Origin: Synechococcus sp. HW_metabat.21
GTDB lineage: Bacteria; Cyanobacteriota; Cyanobacteriia; PCC-6307; Cyanobiaceae
Length of the DNA stretch: 5,907 nucleotides
Reading direction: 5' to 3'
Assembly (NCBI GenBank): GCA_018623875.1
Contig: JAAZUZ010000102.1
Location: 1 to 5,907, forward strand
Both the position numbers and the translations under genes were made by a program. Under the pieces are notes generated by a model. It was given only the letters and a program-made list of their open reading frames with translations. It had not been told where the DNA came from and made no database searches. Of the stretch, positions 1 through 5,907 are shown in pieces; within the stretch, counting starts at the first letter, position 1, and the number at the start of each line of letters is the position of its first letter.

Positions 1-483
1 CGCTACGAGGGCAACGGGGTCGACGACAAGCTGCTCAAGCTGACGGCGGACACCGGCGGCACCCTGCTCACAGCCGACTACAACCTCGCCAAGGTGGGCG
101 AAGTGCAGGAGCTGAAGGTGATGAACCTCAGCGAACTGGTCATCGCGCTACGCCCGGAGGTGCAGCCCGGCGATGAACTCAGCATCAAGGTGGTGCGCGA
201 CGGCAAGGAATCCCACCAAGGCGTGGGCTACCTCGAGGACGGAACGATGGTGGTGGTCGACGGCGGCCACGGCCTAAGCGGCGAGCGCCTCCAGGTCACC
301 GTGACTGGAGCCCTGCAGACCCCCACGGGGCGGATGGTCTTCGCCAAGCGCGATGGTTGGGAAGGAAAAGAGAGTGCAGGGCCTACTCCACCCAAGGGAA
401 GCGGTAGCAACGCACGCAATCGCGGCAAGGCCAGCGGGAAACGCGGCGGCAAAGGCGATCAGGACCCCGCCAACCCCCGCTAG
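1..483 (+). CDS. PIN/TRAM-domain protein (YacL-like), 3' part only
   Basis: The reading frame is open from the first base of the window to a TAG stop, so the start and most of the PIN domain lie upstream; 160 residues are visible. Visible residues 7-33 look like the end of a PIN nuclease fold: a VDDKLLKL stretch, then TADYNLAKVG, where the Asp at 26 fits the last acidic site of the metal centre. Residues about 53-112 form a TRAM RNA-binding domain (PGDEL, KDG-like turn, GVGYLEDGTMVVVDGG, TVTGALQTPTGRMVFAK). This order matches the C-terminal half of Bacillus YacL-type proteins, which usually carry N-terminal membrane helices and are presumed membrane-anchored ribonucleases; their substrate is not known to me. 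The last ~45 residues are a Gly/Lys/Arg/Ser-rich, probably disordered basic tail beyond the TRAM domain. An internal GTG at 94 would cut the PIN domain and is not a credible start. clpR follows after 11 nt, so the two may be co-transcribed. Confidence 0.9.
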   Translation, partial: RYEGNGVDDKLLKLTADTGGTLLTADYNLAKVGEVQELKVMNLSELVIALRPEVQPGDELSIKVVRDGKESHQGVGYLEDGTMVVVDGGHGLSGERLQVTVTGALQTPTGRMVFAKRDGWEGKESAGPTPPKGSGSNARNRGKASGKRGGKGDQDPANPR

Positions 484-494
484 GCTCCGGCTTC

Positions 495-1193
495 ATGCCA
501 GCAGTGGATCCGCGGATGTCGGTGTCAGCCCCCTACTACGGCGATTCAGCCGTGATGCGCACCCCACCGCCTGACCTTCCCTCCCTCTTGCTGAAGGAGC
601 GGATCGTCTACCTGGGTTTGCCCCTCTTCAGCGACGACGATGCCAAGCGTCAGATGGGCATCGATGTCACGGAGCTGATCATTGCCCAACTCCTCTACCT
701 GGAGTTCGACAACCCCGAGAAGCCGATCTTCTTCTACATCAACTCCACCGGCACCAGCTGGTACTCGGGTGATGCCATCGGCTTTGAGACCGAAGCCTTC
801 GCCATCGCGGACACCATCCGCTACGTGAAGCCCCCGGTCCACACCATCTGCATCGGCCAGGCCATGGGGACCGCGGCGATGATCCTCAGCGCCGGCACCA
901 AGGGGCACCGCGCGGCCCTGCCCCACGCCTCGATCGTGCTGCACCAGCCCCGCAGCGGTGCCCGCGGCCAGGCCAGCGACATTCAGATTCGGGCCAAAGA
1001 GGTGCTGCACAACAAGCGCACCATGCTCGAAATGCTCTCGGCCAACACCGGCAAGAGCACCGAAGAACTCTCCAAGGCCTCCGATCGGATGACCTACCTC
1101 ACTGCCGAACAAGCGGTGGAGTACGGCCTCATCGACAGGGTCCTGACCAGCCAAAAAGACCTTCCTTCACCCGTGCCCGGCGGCATCGGCTGA
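495..1193 (+). CDS. clpR: ClpR, proteolytically inactive ClpP-family subunit
   Basis: This is a 232-residue ClpP-fold protein with Clp landmarks throughout (KERIVYLGLPL, FFYINSTG, SAGTKGHRAALPH, LHQP, AVEYGLIDRV). Aligned by eye to the ClpP next door, the catalytic Ser is replaced by Gly125 (CIGQAMGTAAM), the His is kept (His150), and the catalytic Asp is replaced by Met199 (SDRMTYL). Two of three triad residues are therefore missing. It also carries about 9 extra residues after YINSTG (around 89-100) compared with the neighbour. These are hallmarks of cyanobacterial and plastid ClpR, which forms a mixed core with ClpP3 and works with the ClpC ATPase in the cytoplasm. The N-terminal region has a Tyr-Tyr pair (14-15) and PPPDLPSLL (24-32); from memory, Tyr and Pro motifs here help ClpC docking. 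The longest start is given. ATG at 516 (residue 8, MSVSAPYYG) is at least as likely, and neither has a clear ribosome binding site. clpP3 follows 36 nt downstream. Confidence 0.94.
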   Translation: MPAVDPRMSVSAPYYGDSAVMRTPPPDLPSLLLKERIVYLGLPLFSDDDAKRQMGIDVTELIIAQLLYLEFDNPEKPIFFYINSTGTSWYSGDAIGFETEAFAIADTIRYVKPPVHTICIGQAMGTAAMILSAGTKGHRAALPHASIVLHQPRSGARGQASDIQIRAKEVLHNKRTMLEMLSANTGKSTEELSKASDRMTYLTAEQAVEYGLIDRVLTSQKDLPSPVPGGIG

Positions 1194-1229
1194 TCCCTCT
1201 TTCCCCGACTTTCACTCACCCGACCAGCC

Positions 1230-1832
1230 ATGCCCATCGGTACCCCGAGCGTTCCCTACCGCCTCCCCGGCAGCCAGTACGAGCGCTGGGTCGACATCTA
1301 CACCCGTCTCGGTGTGGAGCGCATCCTCTTCCTCGGCTCTGAGGTCAACGACGCCATCGCCAACAGCCTGGTGGCGCAGATGCTGTATCTCGACTCCGAC
1401 GACAACAGCAAGCCGATCTACCTGTACATCAACTCCCCCGGTGGCTCGGTGACCGCCGGACTCGCGATCTACGACACGATCCAGTACGTCAAGAGTGACG
1501 TGGTGACGATCTGCGTGGGCCTGGCCGCATCCATGGGCGCCTTCCTGCTGGGCGCGGGCACCAAGGGCAAGCGTCTGGCCCTGCCCCACAGCCGGATCAT
1601 GATTCACCAACCCCTGGGCGGCACCAGCCAACGCCAGGCCAGTGACATTGAGATCGAGGCGCGGGAAATCCTGCGCATGAAGGACATGCTCAACAACAAC
1701 ATGGCGGGCATGACGGGCCAACCGGTCGAGAAGATCGAGAAGGACACCGACCGGGACTACTTCATGAGCGCCGAAGAGGCCATGAACTACGGCCTGATCG
1801 ACCGGGTGATCGCCCACCCCAGCGAAGCCTGA
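1230..1832 (+). CDS. clpP3: ClpP3, active ATP-dependent Clp protease proteolytic subunit
   Basis: This 200-residue serine protease is of normal ClpP length with a complete triad: Ser101 in GLAASMGAFLL, His126 in MIHQP and Asp176 in DTDRDYFMS. Other family signatures are YINSPGGSVTAGLAIYDT (oxyanion-hole region), the handle segment SDIEIEAREILRMKDMLN, and AMNYGLIDRVI. The start MPIGTPSVPYRLPG matches the MPIG-type N-terminus of the cyanobacterial ClpP3 class, which I recall as part of the ClpC docking surface. This supports both the start at 1230 and the ClpP3 rather than ClpP1/ClpP2 assignment. It pairs with the inactive ClpR just upstream; in studied cyanobacteria this mixed core, driven by ClpC, is essential and degrades damaged or adaptor-delivered proteins. 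The 36-nt spacer before it is pyrimidine-rich and has no obvious Shine-Dalgarno sequence. Confidence 0.96.
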   Translation: MPIGTPSVPYRLPGSQYERWVDIYTRLGVERILFLGSEVNDAIANSLVAQMLYLDSDDNSKPIYLYINSPGGSVTAGLAIYDTIQYVKSDVVTICVGLAASMGAFLLGAGTKGKRLALPHSRIMIHQPLGGTSQRQASDIEIEAREILRMKDMLNNNMAGMTGQPVEKIEKDTDRDYFMSAEEAMNYGLIDRVIAHPSEA

Positions 1833-1891
1833 GGGAGCTGACCGGCGCTTTCGTAAGCTCGACCCTTGCTTAGCGCTGAACCGAGCCCCTG

Positions 1892-2887
1892 ATGGCCAAG
1901 CTGTATTACGACACCGACGCCGATCTCAGCCTGCTGAACGGCAAAACGGTGGCCATCATTGGCTACGGCTCCCAAGGCCACGCCCACGCCCTGAACCTGA
2001 AGGACAGCGGTGTGAACGTGGTGGTGGGCCTCTACGAAGGCAGCCGCTCGGCCGAGAAGGCCAAGGCCGATGGCCTGGAAGTGCTCAGCGTTGCTGATGC
2101 TTCTGCCAAGGCGGACTGGATCATGGTGCTGCTGCCCGATGAGACCCAGAAGGCCGTCTACGACGCAGAAATCGCCCCCCACCTCAGCGCCGGCAAGGTC
2201 CTGAGCTTTGCCCACGGCTTCAACGTCCGCTTCGAGCTGATCAAGCCCCCCGCCGACGTCGACGTCGTGATGATCGCCCCGAAGGGCCCCGGTCACACCG
2301 TCCGCTGGGAGTACCAGAACGGCCAGGGCGTTCCTGCCCTGTTCGCCATCCACCAGGACGCCTCCGGCAACGCCCGTGGCCTGGCCATGGCCTACGCCAA
2401 GGGCGTCGGCGGCACCCGCGCCGGCATCCTGGAGACCAACTTCAAGGAAGAGACCGAGACCGACCTCTTCGGTGAGCAGGCCGTGCTCTGCGGCGGTCTC
2501 TCCGAGCTGGTCAAGGCTGGCTTCGAGACCCTCGTGGAAGCCGGCTATCAGCCCGAGCTGGCCTACTTCGAGTGCCTGCACGAGGTGAAGCTGATCGTTG
2601 ACCTGATGGTCAAGGGCGGCCTGACCGCCATGCGCGACTCCATCTCCAACACCGCCGAGTACGGCGACTACGTCAGCGGCCCTCGCCTGATCACGGCCGA
2701 GACCAAGGCCGAAATGAAGCGCATCCTGGGTGACATCCAGGACGGCACCTTCGCCCGCAACTTCGTGGCCGAATGCGAAGCCGGCAAGCCTGAGATGCAG
2801 AAGATCCGCGACCGCGACAGCCAGCACCCGATCGAGCACGTCGGCAAGGGCCTGCGTTCGATGTTCTCCTGGCTGAAGGCCGCCTGA
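1892..2887 (+). CDS. ilvC: Ketol-acid reductoisomerase, class I (NADP+)
   Basis: This 331-residue enzyme catalyses the second step of valine, leucine and isoleucine synthesis: Mg2+-dependent alkyl migration, then NADPH reduction of acetolactate or acetohydroxybutyrate to the dihydroxy acid. The Rossmann domain has GYGSQGHAHALNL at 24-36. The cofactor-specificity loop GLYEGSRSAEKA (46-57) contains Ser/Arg residues that suit the NADPH phosphate. LLPDE is at 80-84 and the conserved His is in FAHGFN (His108). The C-terminal knotted domain supplies metal ligands Asp191 and Glu195 (TDLFGEQAVLCGG) and Glu227/Glu231 (YFECLHEVKLIVDLM), and SISNTAEYGDY (250-260) contributes to the active site. The length is typical of the short class I form. 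The start at ATG 1892 gives the usual MAKLYYDTDADL-type N-terminus. There is no clear Shine-Dalgarno sequence. A 59-nt gap separates it from clpP3, and a strong terminator follows 23 nt after its stop. The function has no evident link to the Clp genes. Confidence 0.97.
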   Translation: MAKLYYDTDADLSLLNGKTVAIIGYGSQGHAHALNLKDSGVNVVVGLYEGSRSAEKAKADGLEVLSVADASAKADWIMVLLPDETQKAVYDAEIAPHLSAGKVLSFAHGFNVRFELIKPPADVDVVMIAPKGPGHTVRWEYQNGQGVPALFAIHQDASGNARGLAMAYAKGVGGTRAGILETNFKEETETDLFGEQAVLCGGLSELVKAGFETLVEAGYQPELAYFECLHEVKLIVDLMVKGGLTAMRDSISNTAEYGDYVSGPRLITAETKAEMKRILGDIQDGTFARNFVAECEAGKPEMQKIRDRDSQHPIEHVGKGLRSMFSWLKAA

Positions 2888-2895
2888 TTTAGGCC

Positions 2896-3924
2896 TTGTT
2901 GCTTGCGAGCGGGGTGGATTCCTTCACGGGGATCCACCCCTTTTTCTTGGTTCTGGCTGCCGCCGGACTCGATCGCTGGATCGGGGACCCGCGCTGGTGC
3001 CTGCACCCGGTCGTGGTGATGGGCTGGTGGATTACGCAGCTGCGGCGGCTGGCGGAGCGCTGCTGCGGCGACTCCCCCATCGGCCTGCGGCTTGCGGGGG
3101 GCGGGATCACCCTGCTGTTGGTGCTGGGCAGCGGCGGATTCGGCTGGTGGCTGGAGCAACGCAGCCAGGAGTGGCCTTGGCCGATGGGGGCCATCCTGCT
3201 GTTGGTCGCCCTGGCCAGCGCCTTAGCCGGACGCAGCCTGGAGCAGGCGGTGCAAGCCGTCCTCGAGGCTCTCAAGAACACCAGCGAGCTCGATCCGGCG
3301 CGCCAAGCCTTGAGCTGGATCGTGGGCCGCGATACCCGGGCATTGAACCGCCAAGAGATCCTGCGGGCCGCCGCGGAGACCGCGAGCGAGAACGCCATCG
3401 ATGGGCTCTTCGCGCCACTGTTCTGGATGCTGATCGGAGCAGCGCTCTGGCCGTATGGCGGGCCGGGTCCGTTGGCCCTGGCCTGGGGATTCAAGGCGGC
3501 GAGCACCCTCGATTCGATGCTCGGCTACCGCCGCGGAACCCTGCGTTGGCTGGGGACCGCCGGGGCCAGGCTCGATGATCTGCTCGTTTGGTTGCCCTGC
3601 CGGCTCGTCACCCTCAGCTTGCCTCTCGTGCAGGTCAGCACCGCCCGACGGGTTCTGCCCTTGGCGCGGCGCGCCCTGCTGGAGGGCAAGCCAGATCCCT
3701 CACCCAATGCGGGGGTGTCCCAGGCGATTTATGCCCAATGCCTGGGAATTCAACTGGGGGGCATGAATCGCTACGCCGACAAAACCACCGAGAAACCGCT
3801 GCTCGCCGCTGGTGCTCGACTGCCGGAGCCGGAGGATGTGGAACGCCTGCTGGCGTTGAGTCGCCGTCTTGAGGTCCTCTGGTTGCTGCTCGCCCTGCTA
3901 GTAAGCGCCGCGGTCCATCGGTAG
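2896..3924 (+). CDS. cobD: Adenosylcobinamide-phosphate synthase (CobD/CbiB), start uncertain
   Basis: This integral membrane protein attaches the aminopropanol-phosphate-type linker to adenosylcobyric acid in cobamide (B12-type) synthesis. With the longest frame (342 residues), family motifs run in order: LDRWIGDPRWCLHPVVVMGW (25-44), WIVGRDTRALNRQEILRAAAETASENAIDGLFAPLFW (141-177), KAASTLDSMLGYR (200-212), ARLDDLLVWLPCRL (224-237), DPSPNAGVSQAIYAQCLGIQLGG (267-289) and NRYAD (291-295). Hydrophobic, likely membrane segments lie near 16-24, 71-86, 97-111, 173-198, 228-247 and 326-340. The frame opens at TTG 2896 after a stop at 2890. A terminator hairpin (2911-2945) covers codons for residues 6-17, which are not family-like. 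In-frame GTG 2914 or TTG 2947 are therefore real alternatives; TTG 2947 gives MVLAAAGLDRWIGDP, somewhat shorter than usual before GDP. No Shine-Dalgarno sequence decides it. The 3' end overlaps the opposing sugar-transferase gene by 27 bp. Confidence 0.93.
   Translation: MLLASGVDSFTGIHPFFLVLAAAGLDRWIGDPRWCLHPVVVMGWWITQLRRLAERCCGDSPIGLRLAGGGITLLLVLGSGGFGWWLEQRSQEWPWPMGAILLLVALASALAGRSLEQAVQAVLEALKNTSELDPARQALSWIVGRDTRALNRQEILRAAAETASENAIDGLFAPLFWMLIGAALWPYGGPGPLALAWGFKAASTLDSMLGYRRGTLRWLGTAGARLDDLLVWLPCRLVTLSLPLVQVSTARRVLPLARRALLEGKPDPSPNAGVSQAIYAQCLGIQLGGMNRYADKTTEKPLLAAGARLPEPEDVERLLALSRRLEVLWLLLALLVSAAVHR
2911..2945 (+). terminator. Rho-independent terminator after ilvC
   Basis: The arms at 2911-2922 (GGGGTGGATTCC) and 2929-2940 (GGGATCCACCCC) pair over 12 bp with a single G-T wobble around a 6-nt loop (2923-2928). 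A run of five T follows at once (2941-2945), then CTT. This is the classic GC-rich stem plus U-tract of an intrinsic terminator, 23 nt past the ilvC stop. It lies inside the longest open frame of the next gene, cobD, so it also bears on where cobD starts. The opposite strand has no comparable T-tract, so it should act on plus-strand transcription only. Confidence 0.85.
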
Positions 3925-4662
3925 AAGCACCACACCGATCGTGCGGAGGACGATGCCCAAATCCAACCAAAAATTGCGGTTGCGGGCGTAGAAGAGATCG
4001 AGCTTGACCCGGGTCTCGTAGGGCAAGTTGTTCCGGCCGGAGACTTGCCAGAGGCCGGTCAATCCGGGGCGGACCGCTAGGACCTCATCCATGGTTCGGC
4101 CGTAGCGCTCCAATTCATCCCAGACGATCGGGCGGGGGCCCACCACGCTCATCTCGCCCTTGAGGACGTTGATGAACTGCGGCAGCTCATCGAGGCTCGA
4201 GCGGCGCAGGAAACGGCCAATGGGGGTGATCCGCGGATCATTTTTGAGCTTGAAGTCCCGCTCAAACTCGGCCCGCAGCACCGGGTCGGAGGCCAGAACG
4301 GCAGCCAAAACACGATCAGCGTCCTTGCGCATCGTGCGGAACTTCAGGCAGCCAAACCCCCGGTAACCGCGGCCGATGCGGCGCTGGCAATAAAAGACGG
4401 ATCCCTTGGAGCTCAGCTTGACCACCAGGGCCAGCAGCAGCAGCAACGGCGAACCCAGGATCAGAACCAACAGGGAAAAGCTGATGTCACCAACGCGTTT
4501 GACGATGCGTCCGCGCTTGGATTGAGCCCTCAGCCAGGAACTGGCCGTGGATTCAGCGGGAATCGAGTCAACGGCGGACAAACGGCGCGGGGATCGAGCT
4601 GGTTTCCAGCTGTCATTAAAGAAGTCGAGTGTTCGAGGCGACACCCCAATGCGGTCACTCAA
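3898..4662 (-). CDS. Polyprenyl-phosphate sugar-phosphate transferase (ExoY/WbaP catalytic domain)
   Basis: This bacterial sugar transferase would move a hexose-1-phosphate from a nucleotide sugar to undecaprenyl phosphate, the first membrane step of capsule, exopolysaccharide or O-antigen synthesis. Numbered from TTG 4662 (254 residues), about 54 polar residues precede KRVGD (55-59). A hydrophobic segment (60-81) with the helix-breaking Pro72 fits the re-entrant membrane helix. Then come FYCQRRIG (90-97), KFRTM (107-111), DPRITPIGRFLRR (142-154), SLDELPQ with the catalytic Asp158-Glu159 pair, GPRP (175-178), RPGLTGLWQVSGRNNLP (198-214) and the typical GAY C-terminus. It lacks the N-terminal multi-helix domain of full-length WbaP/WcaJ, so it is the short form. 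The frame stays open up to ATG 4785, but that would overlap the glycosyltransferase by over 120 bp with family-unlike residues. TTG 4662 overlaps the upstream stop as TTGA and suits translational coupling; GTG 4644 is the alternative. The sugar specificity cannot be read. Confidence 0.92.
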   Translation of the reverse strand: MSDRIGVSPRTLDFFNDSWKPARSPRRLSAVDSIPAESTASSWLRAQSKRGRIVKRVGDISFSLLVLILGSPLLLLLALVVKLSSKGSVFYCQRRIGRGYRGFGCLKFRTMRKDADRVLAAVLASDPVLRAEFERDFKLKNDPRITPIGRFLRRSSLDELPQFINVLKGEMSVVGPRPIVWDELERYGRTMDEVLAVRPGLTGLWQVSGRNNLPYETRVKLDLFYARNRNFWLDLGIVLRTIGVVLLPMDRGAY

Positions 4663-5855
4663 GCCATAGGCACAGGCAAAGCGCGGCCGCGTTCCTGGCG
4701 AGCCCGTTGATGCCGGCTCCAGCTGTGTTCGATCACCGCCTCCATGCGGGCGCGGAAGCGCGCAGGGCTGAAGCCTTCCGCCCATTGCCGCAGCCGTTCG
4801 GCGGGGAGTTGCTGCCAGAGCCGCTGCTGCTCAAAGGTCTCCAGGGCCGCCACCAGTGAGCTGACCTCTTGATCCGGGAACAACAAACCGGTGGGATGGC
4901 GATCGCCCCGTTGGATGCAGCGCACGGTGTCGAGCAATCCACCCTGCCCCAAGGCAATCACTGGAGCTCCGGCGGCCATCGCCTCCACGGGGGCAATACC
5001 GAAATCCTCAAGACCCGCGTAGACGTAGGCGCGGCAACGGCTCAACCAAGCGTTGACATCATCCTGGGGAAGGCGACCCAGAAGCCGGACGTTGGGAGCG
5101 GCCATGGCCTGCAACCGTGCTCGCTCGGGTCCATCACCAATCAGCACCAAGGGCAGACCGGTGCGGTTGAAGGCCTCCACGACAAGGTCCACCCGCTTGT
5201 AGGGCACCAGCCGGCAGAGGCAGAGGTAGACGTCATCGCGAGGCTGATCCCAACGGAAGCGATCCACCTCAACCGGCGGATGAACGACGGTGGACTCCCG
5301 GCCCCAGTAGCGGCGGATGCGTGAGGCCGTGAAACGGGAATTCGCCAGCAACTGATCCGGACGCTGGCCGCTCAGCACATCCCATTGGCGCAGTTGATGC
5401 AACTGCGCGCGAATCAAAGGACCGAGGCCGCGCCGGGCCAGGGAGGACTGGCGCAGGTAGGCATGCATCTGATCCCAGGCGTAACGCACGGGGGTGTGGA
5501 CATAGCTCAGATGGCATTGATCGGGACCGGTCAACACCCCCTTAGCCACCAGGTGACTGCTGCTGATCACCAGGGGGTAGCCCGTCAGATCGAGCTGCTC
5601 GATCGCCATCGGCAGCAGCGGCAAGTACTGCTGGACATGGCTCACGCCAAAGGGCAGGCGCTGCACAAAGGAGCTCGTGATCGAGCGACCCGCCAGCCAA
5701 CTGCCACGGCGACGGCTCTCCCCATCCACCAGGGCAAAGAGCTGGGGCTGCTGCAGGAGGCCATCCAACTCCTGGACCACCAGCTCAGAGCCCCCGACCG
5801 ACCGGGGGGTGAACCACTCGTGCACCAGGGCAATCGGCCCGATTCCAGTAAGCAT
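4659..5855 (-). CDS. Glycosyltransferase family 4, WbaZ-like
   Basis: This 398-residue retaining GT-B enzyme probably adds a sugar from a nucleotide donor to a lipid-linked glycan at the cytoplasmic membrane face. The N-terminal acceptor domain shows HEWFTPRSVGGSE (12-24), FVQRLPF (63-69), YLPLLPMAIEQLDL (77-90), VISSSHLVAKGVLTGPDQ (96-113) and YVHTPVRYAWD (118-128). This suite, with ANSRFTASRIRRYWGRE (171-187), is typical of the GT4 group containing O-antigen mannosyltransferase WbaZ. The C-terminal donor domain has CRLVPYKRVDLVVEAFN (214-230), IGDGPE (239-244) and an EX7E-type motif EDFGIAPVE (283-291), then GGLLDTV (305-311), which contacts the nucleotide in the family. Full length and intact. 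ATG 5855 lies just ahead of the first beta strand (IALVHEW), so it is a good start, although there is no Shine-Dalgarno sequence. The sugar-phosphate transferase follows directly with a 4-nt overlap. Mannose is a guess from the WbaZ likeness only. Confidence 0.93.
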   Translation of the reverse strand: MLTGIGPIALVHEWFTPRSVGGSELVVQELDGLLQQPQLFALVDGESRRRGSWLAGRSITSSFVQRLPFGVSHVQQYLPLLPMAIEQLDLTGYPLVISSSHLVAKGVLTGPDQCHLSYVHTPVRYAWDQMHAYLRQSSLARRGLGPLIRAQLHQLRQWDVLSGQRPDQLLANSRFTASRIRRYWGRESTVVHPPVEVDRFRWDQPRDDVYLCLCRLVPYKRVDLVVEAFNRTGLPLVLIGDGPERARLQAMAAPNVRLLGRLPQDDVNAWLSRCRAYVYAGLEDFGIAPVEAMAAGAPVIALGQGGLLDTVRCIQRGDRHPTGLLFPDQEVSSLVAALETFEQQRLWQQLPAERLRQWAEGFSPARFRARMEAVIEHSWSRHQRARQERGRALPVPMA

Positions 5856-5907
5856 GGGCCGCAGCCTAAGGGCGTTCCTTTGAAGTTTGATTGCCCGTCA
5901 GGTCACG
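5856..5907. other. 52-nt end of window upstream of the glycosyltransferase
   Basis: This stretch lies 5' of the minus-strand glycosyltransferase. I see no ribosome binding site next to the start, no convincing promoter and no recognisable coding segment. It may be an intergenic leader or hold the 3' end of a further minus-strand gene that lies mostly outside the window. Confidence 0.4.

Noticed and set aside
546..1817. Long minus-strand open frames opposite clpR (546-1154) and clpP3 (1212-1817).
   Set aside because: The two translated shadows resemble each other only because the two Clp genes are homologous; they carry no motifs and lie opposite certain genes.
1833..1891. Possible promoter or hairpin in the 59-nt gap before ilvC (a TAAGCT box and a 4-bp GCTT/AAGC stem).
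   Set aside because: There is no matching -35 element at proper spacing and the stem is too short; nothing here exceeds chance.
2255..2266. A 12-bp perfect palindrome GACGTCGACGTC inside ilvC.
   Set aside because: It is explained by the codons for an Asp-Val-Asp-Val stretch in the enzyme, with no sign of an operator setting.
1787..2839. A 350-codon open frame on the minus strand opposite ilvC.
   Set aside because: It mirrors the strongly biased GC-rich codons of ilvC, its protein is rich in Gly/Val/Ala/His/Gln with no recognisable domain, and ilvC is certain.
2889..3970. Several open frames overlapping cobD on both strands.
   Set aside because: They are out-of-frame shadows with Arg/Pro/Ala-rich sequence and no family motifs, whereas the cobD frame has a full series of CbiB motifs.
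4432..4444. A short CAG-type triplet repeat.
   Set aside because: On the minus strand it encodes the leucine run of the membrane helix in the sugar-phosphate transferase, so codon choice accounts for it.
4899..4906. One GCGATCGC octamer (the HIP1 sequence common in some cyanobacteria).
   Set aside because: I noticed a single copy within a coding region, which is too little to call enrichment or function.

Overview
The window looks like a piece of a picocyanobacterial chromosome (Synechococcus/Cyanobium lineage). The reasons are a GC-rich composition, protein sequences of cyanobacterial type, and above all an adjacent pair of an inactive ClpR-type subunit and a ClpP3-type subunit, which is a cyanobacterial arrangement. 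The species cannot be fixed from the sequence. There are no tRNA or rRNA genes, CRISPR arrays, insertion sequences or phage genes. Almost every base is in a gene, and the longest non-coding stretch is about 60 bases.

Plus-strand block (1-3924). The window opens inside the 3' end of a PIN/TRAM-domain gene of the YacL type. It is followed by clpR (catalytically dead Clp protease subunit), clpP3 (active partner) and ilvC (ketol-acid reductoisomerase). The gaps of 11, 36 and 59 nt would suit one transcription unit. A strong intrinsic terminator follows directly after ilvC (2911-2945). The next gene, cobD (cbiB; cobamide biosynthesis), runs in an open frame that starts before or inside that terminator. 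Its true start is therefore uncertain, and it may need its own promoter or read-through. These are housekeeping functions: protein quality control, branched-chain amino acid synthesis and cobamide synthesis.

Minus-strand block (3898-5855). Two surface-polysaccharide genes run towards cobD. The upstream one is a GT4-family glycosyltransferase of the WbaZ-like type. It is followed by a short polyprenyl-phosphate sugar-phosphate transferase (ExoY/WbaP catalytic domain). They appear translationally coupled through a TTGA stop/start overlap. The last one overlaps the 3' end of cobD by 27 bp, tail to tail. Together they would start and extend a lipid-linked glycan for capsule, exopolysaccharide or O-antigen. 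They probably mark the edge of a larger polysaccharide cluster continuing past the right end.

No undescribed system is evident. The points most worth a second look are the terminator buried in the presumed cobD start, the residue changes and insertion in ClpR, and the start and overlap arrangement of the sugar-phosphate transferase.
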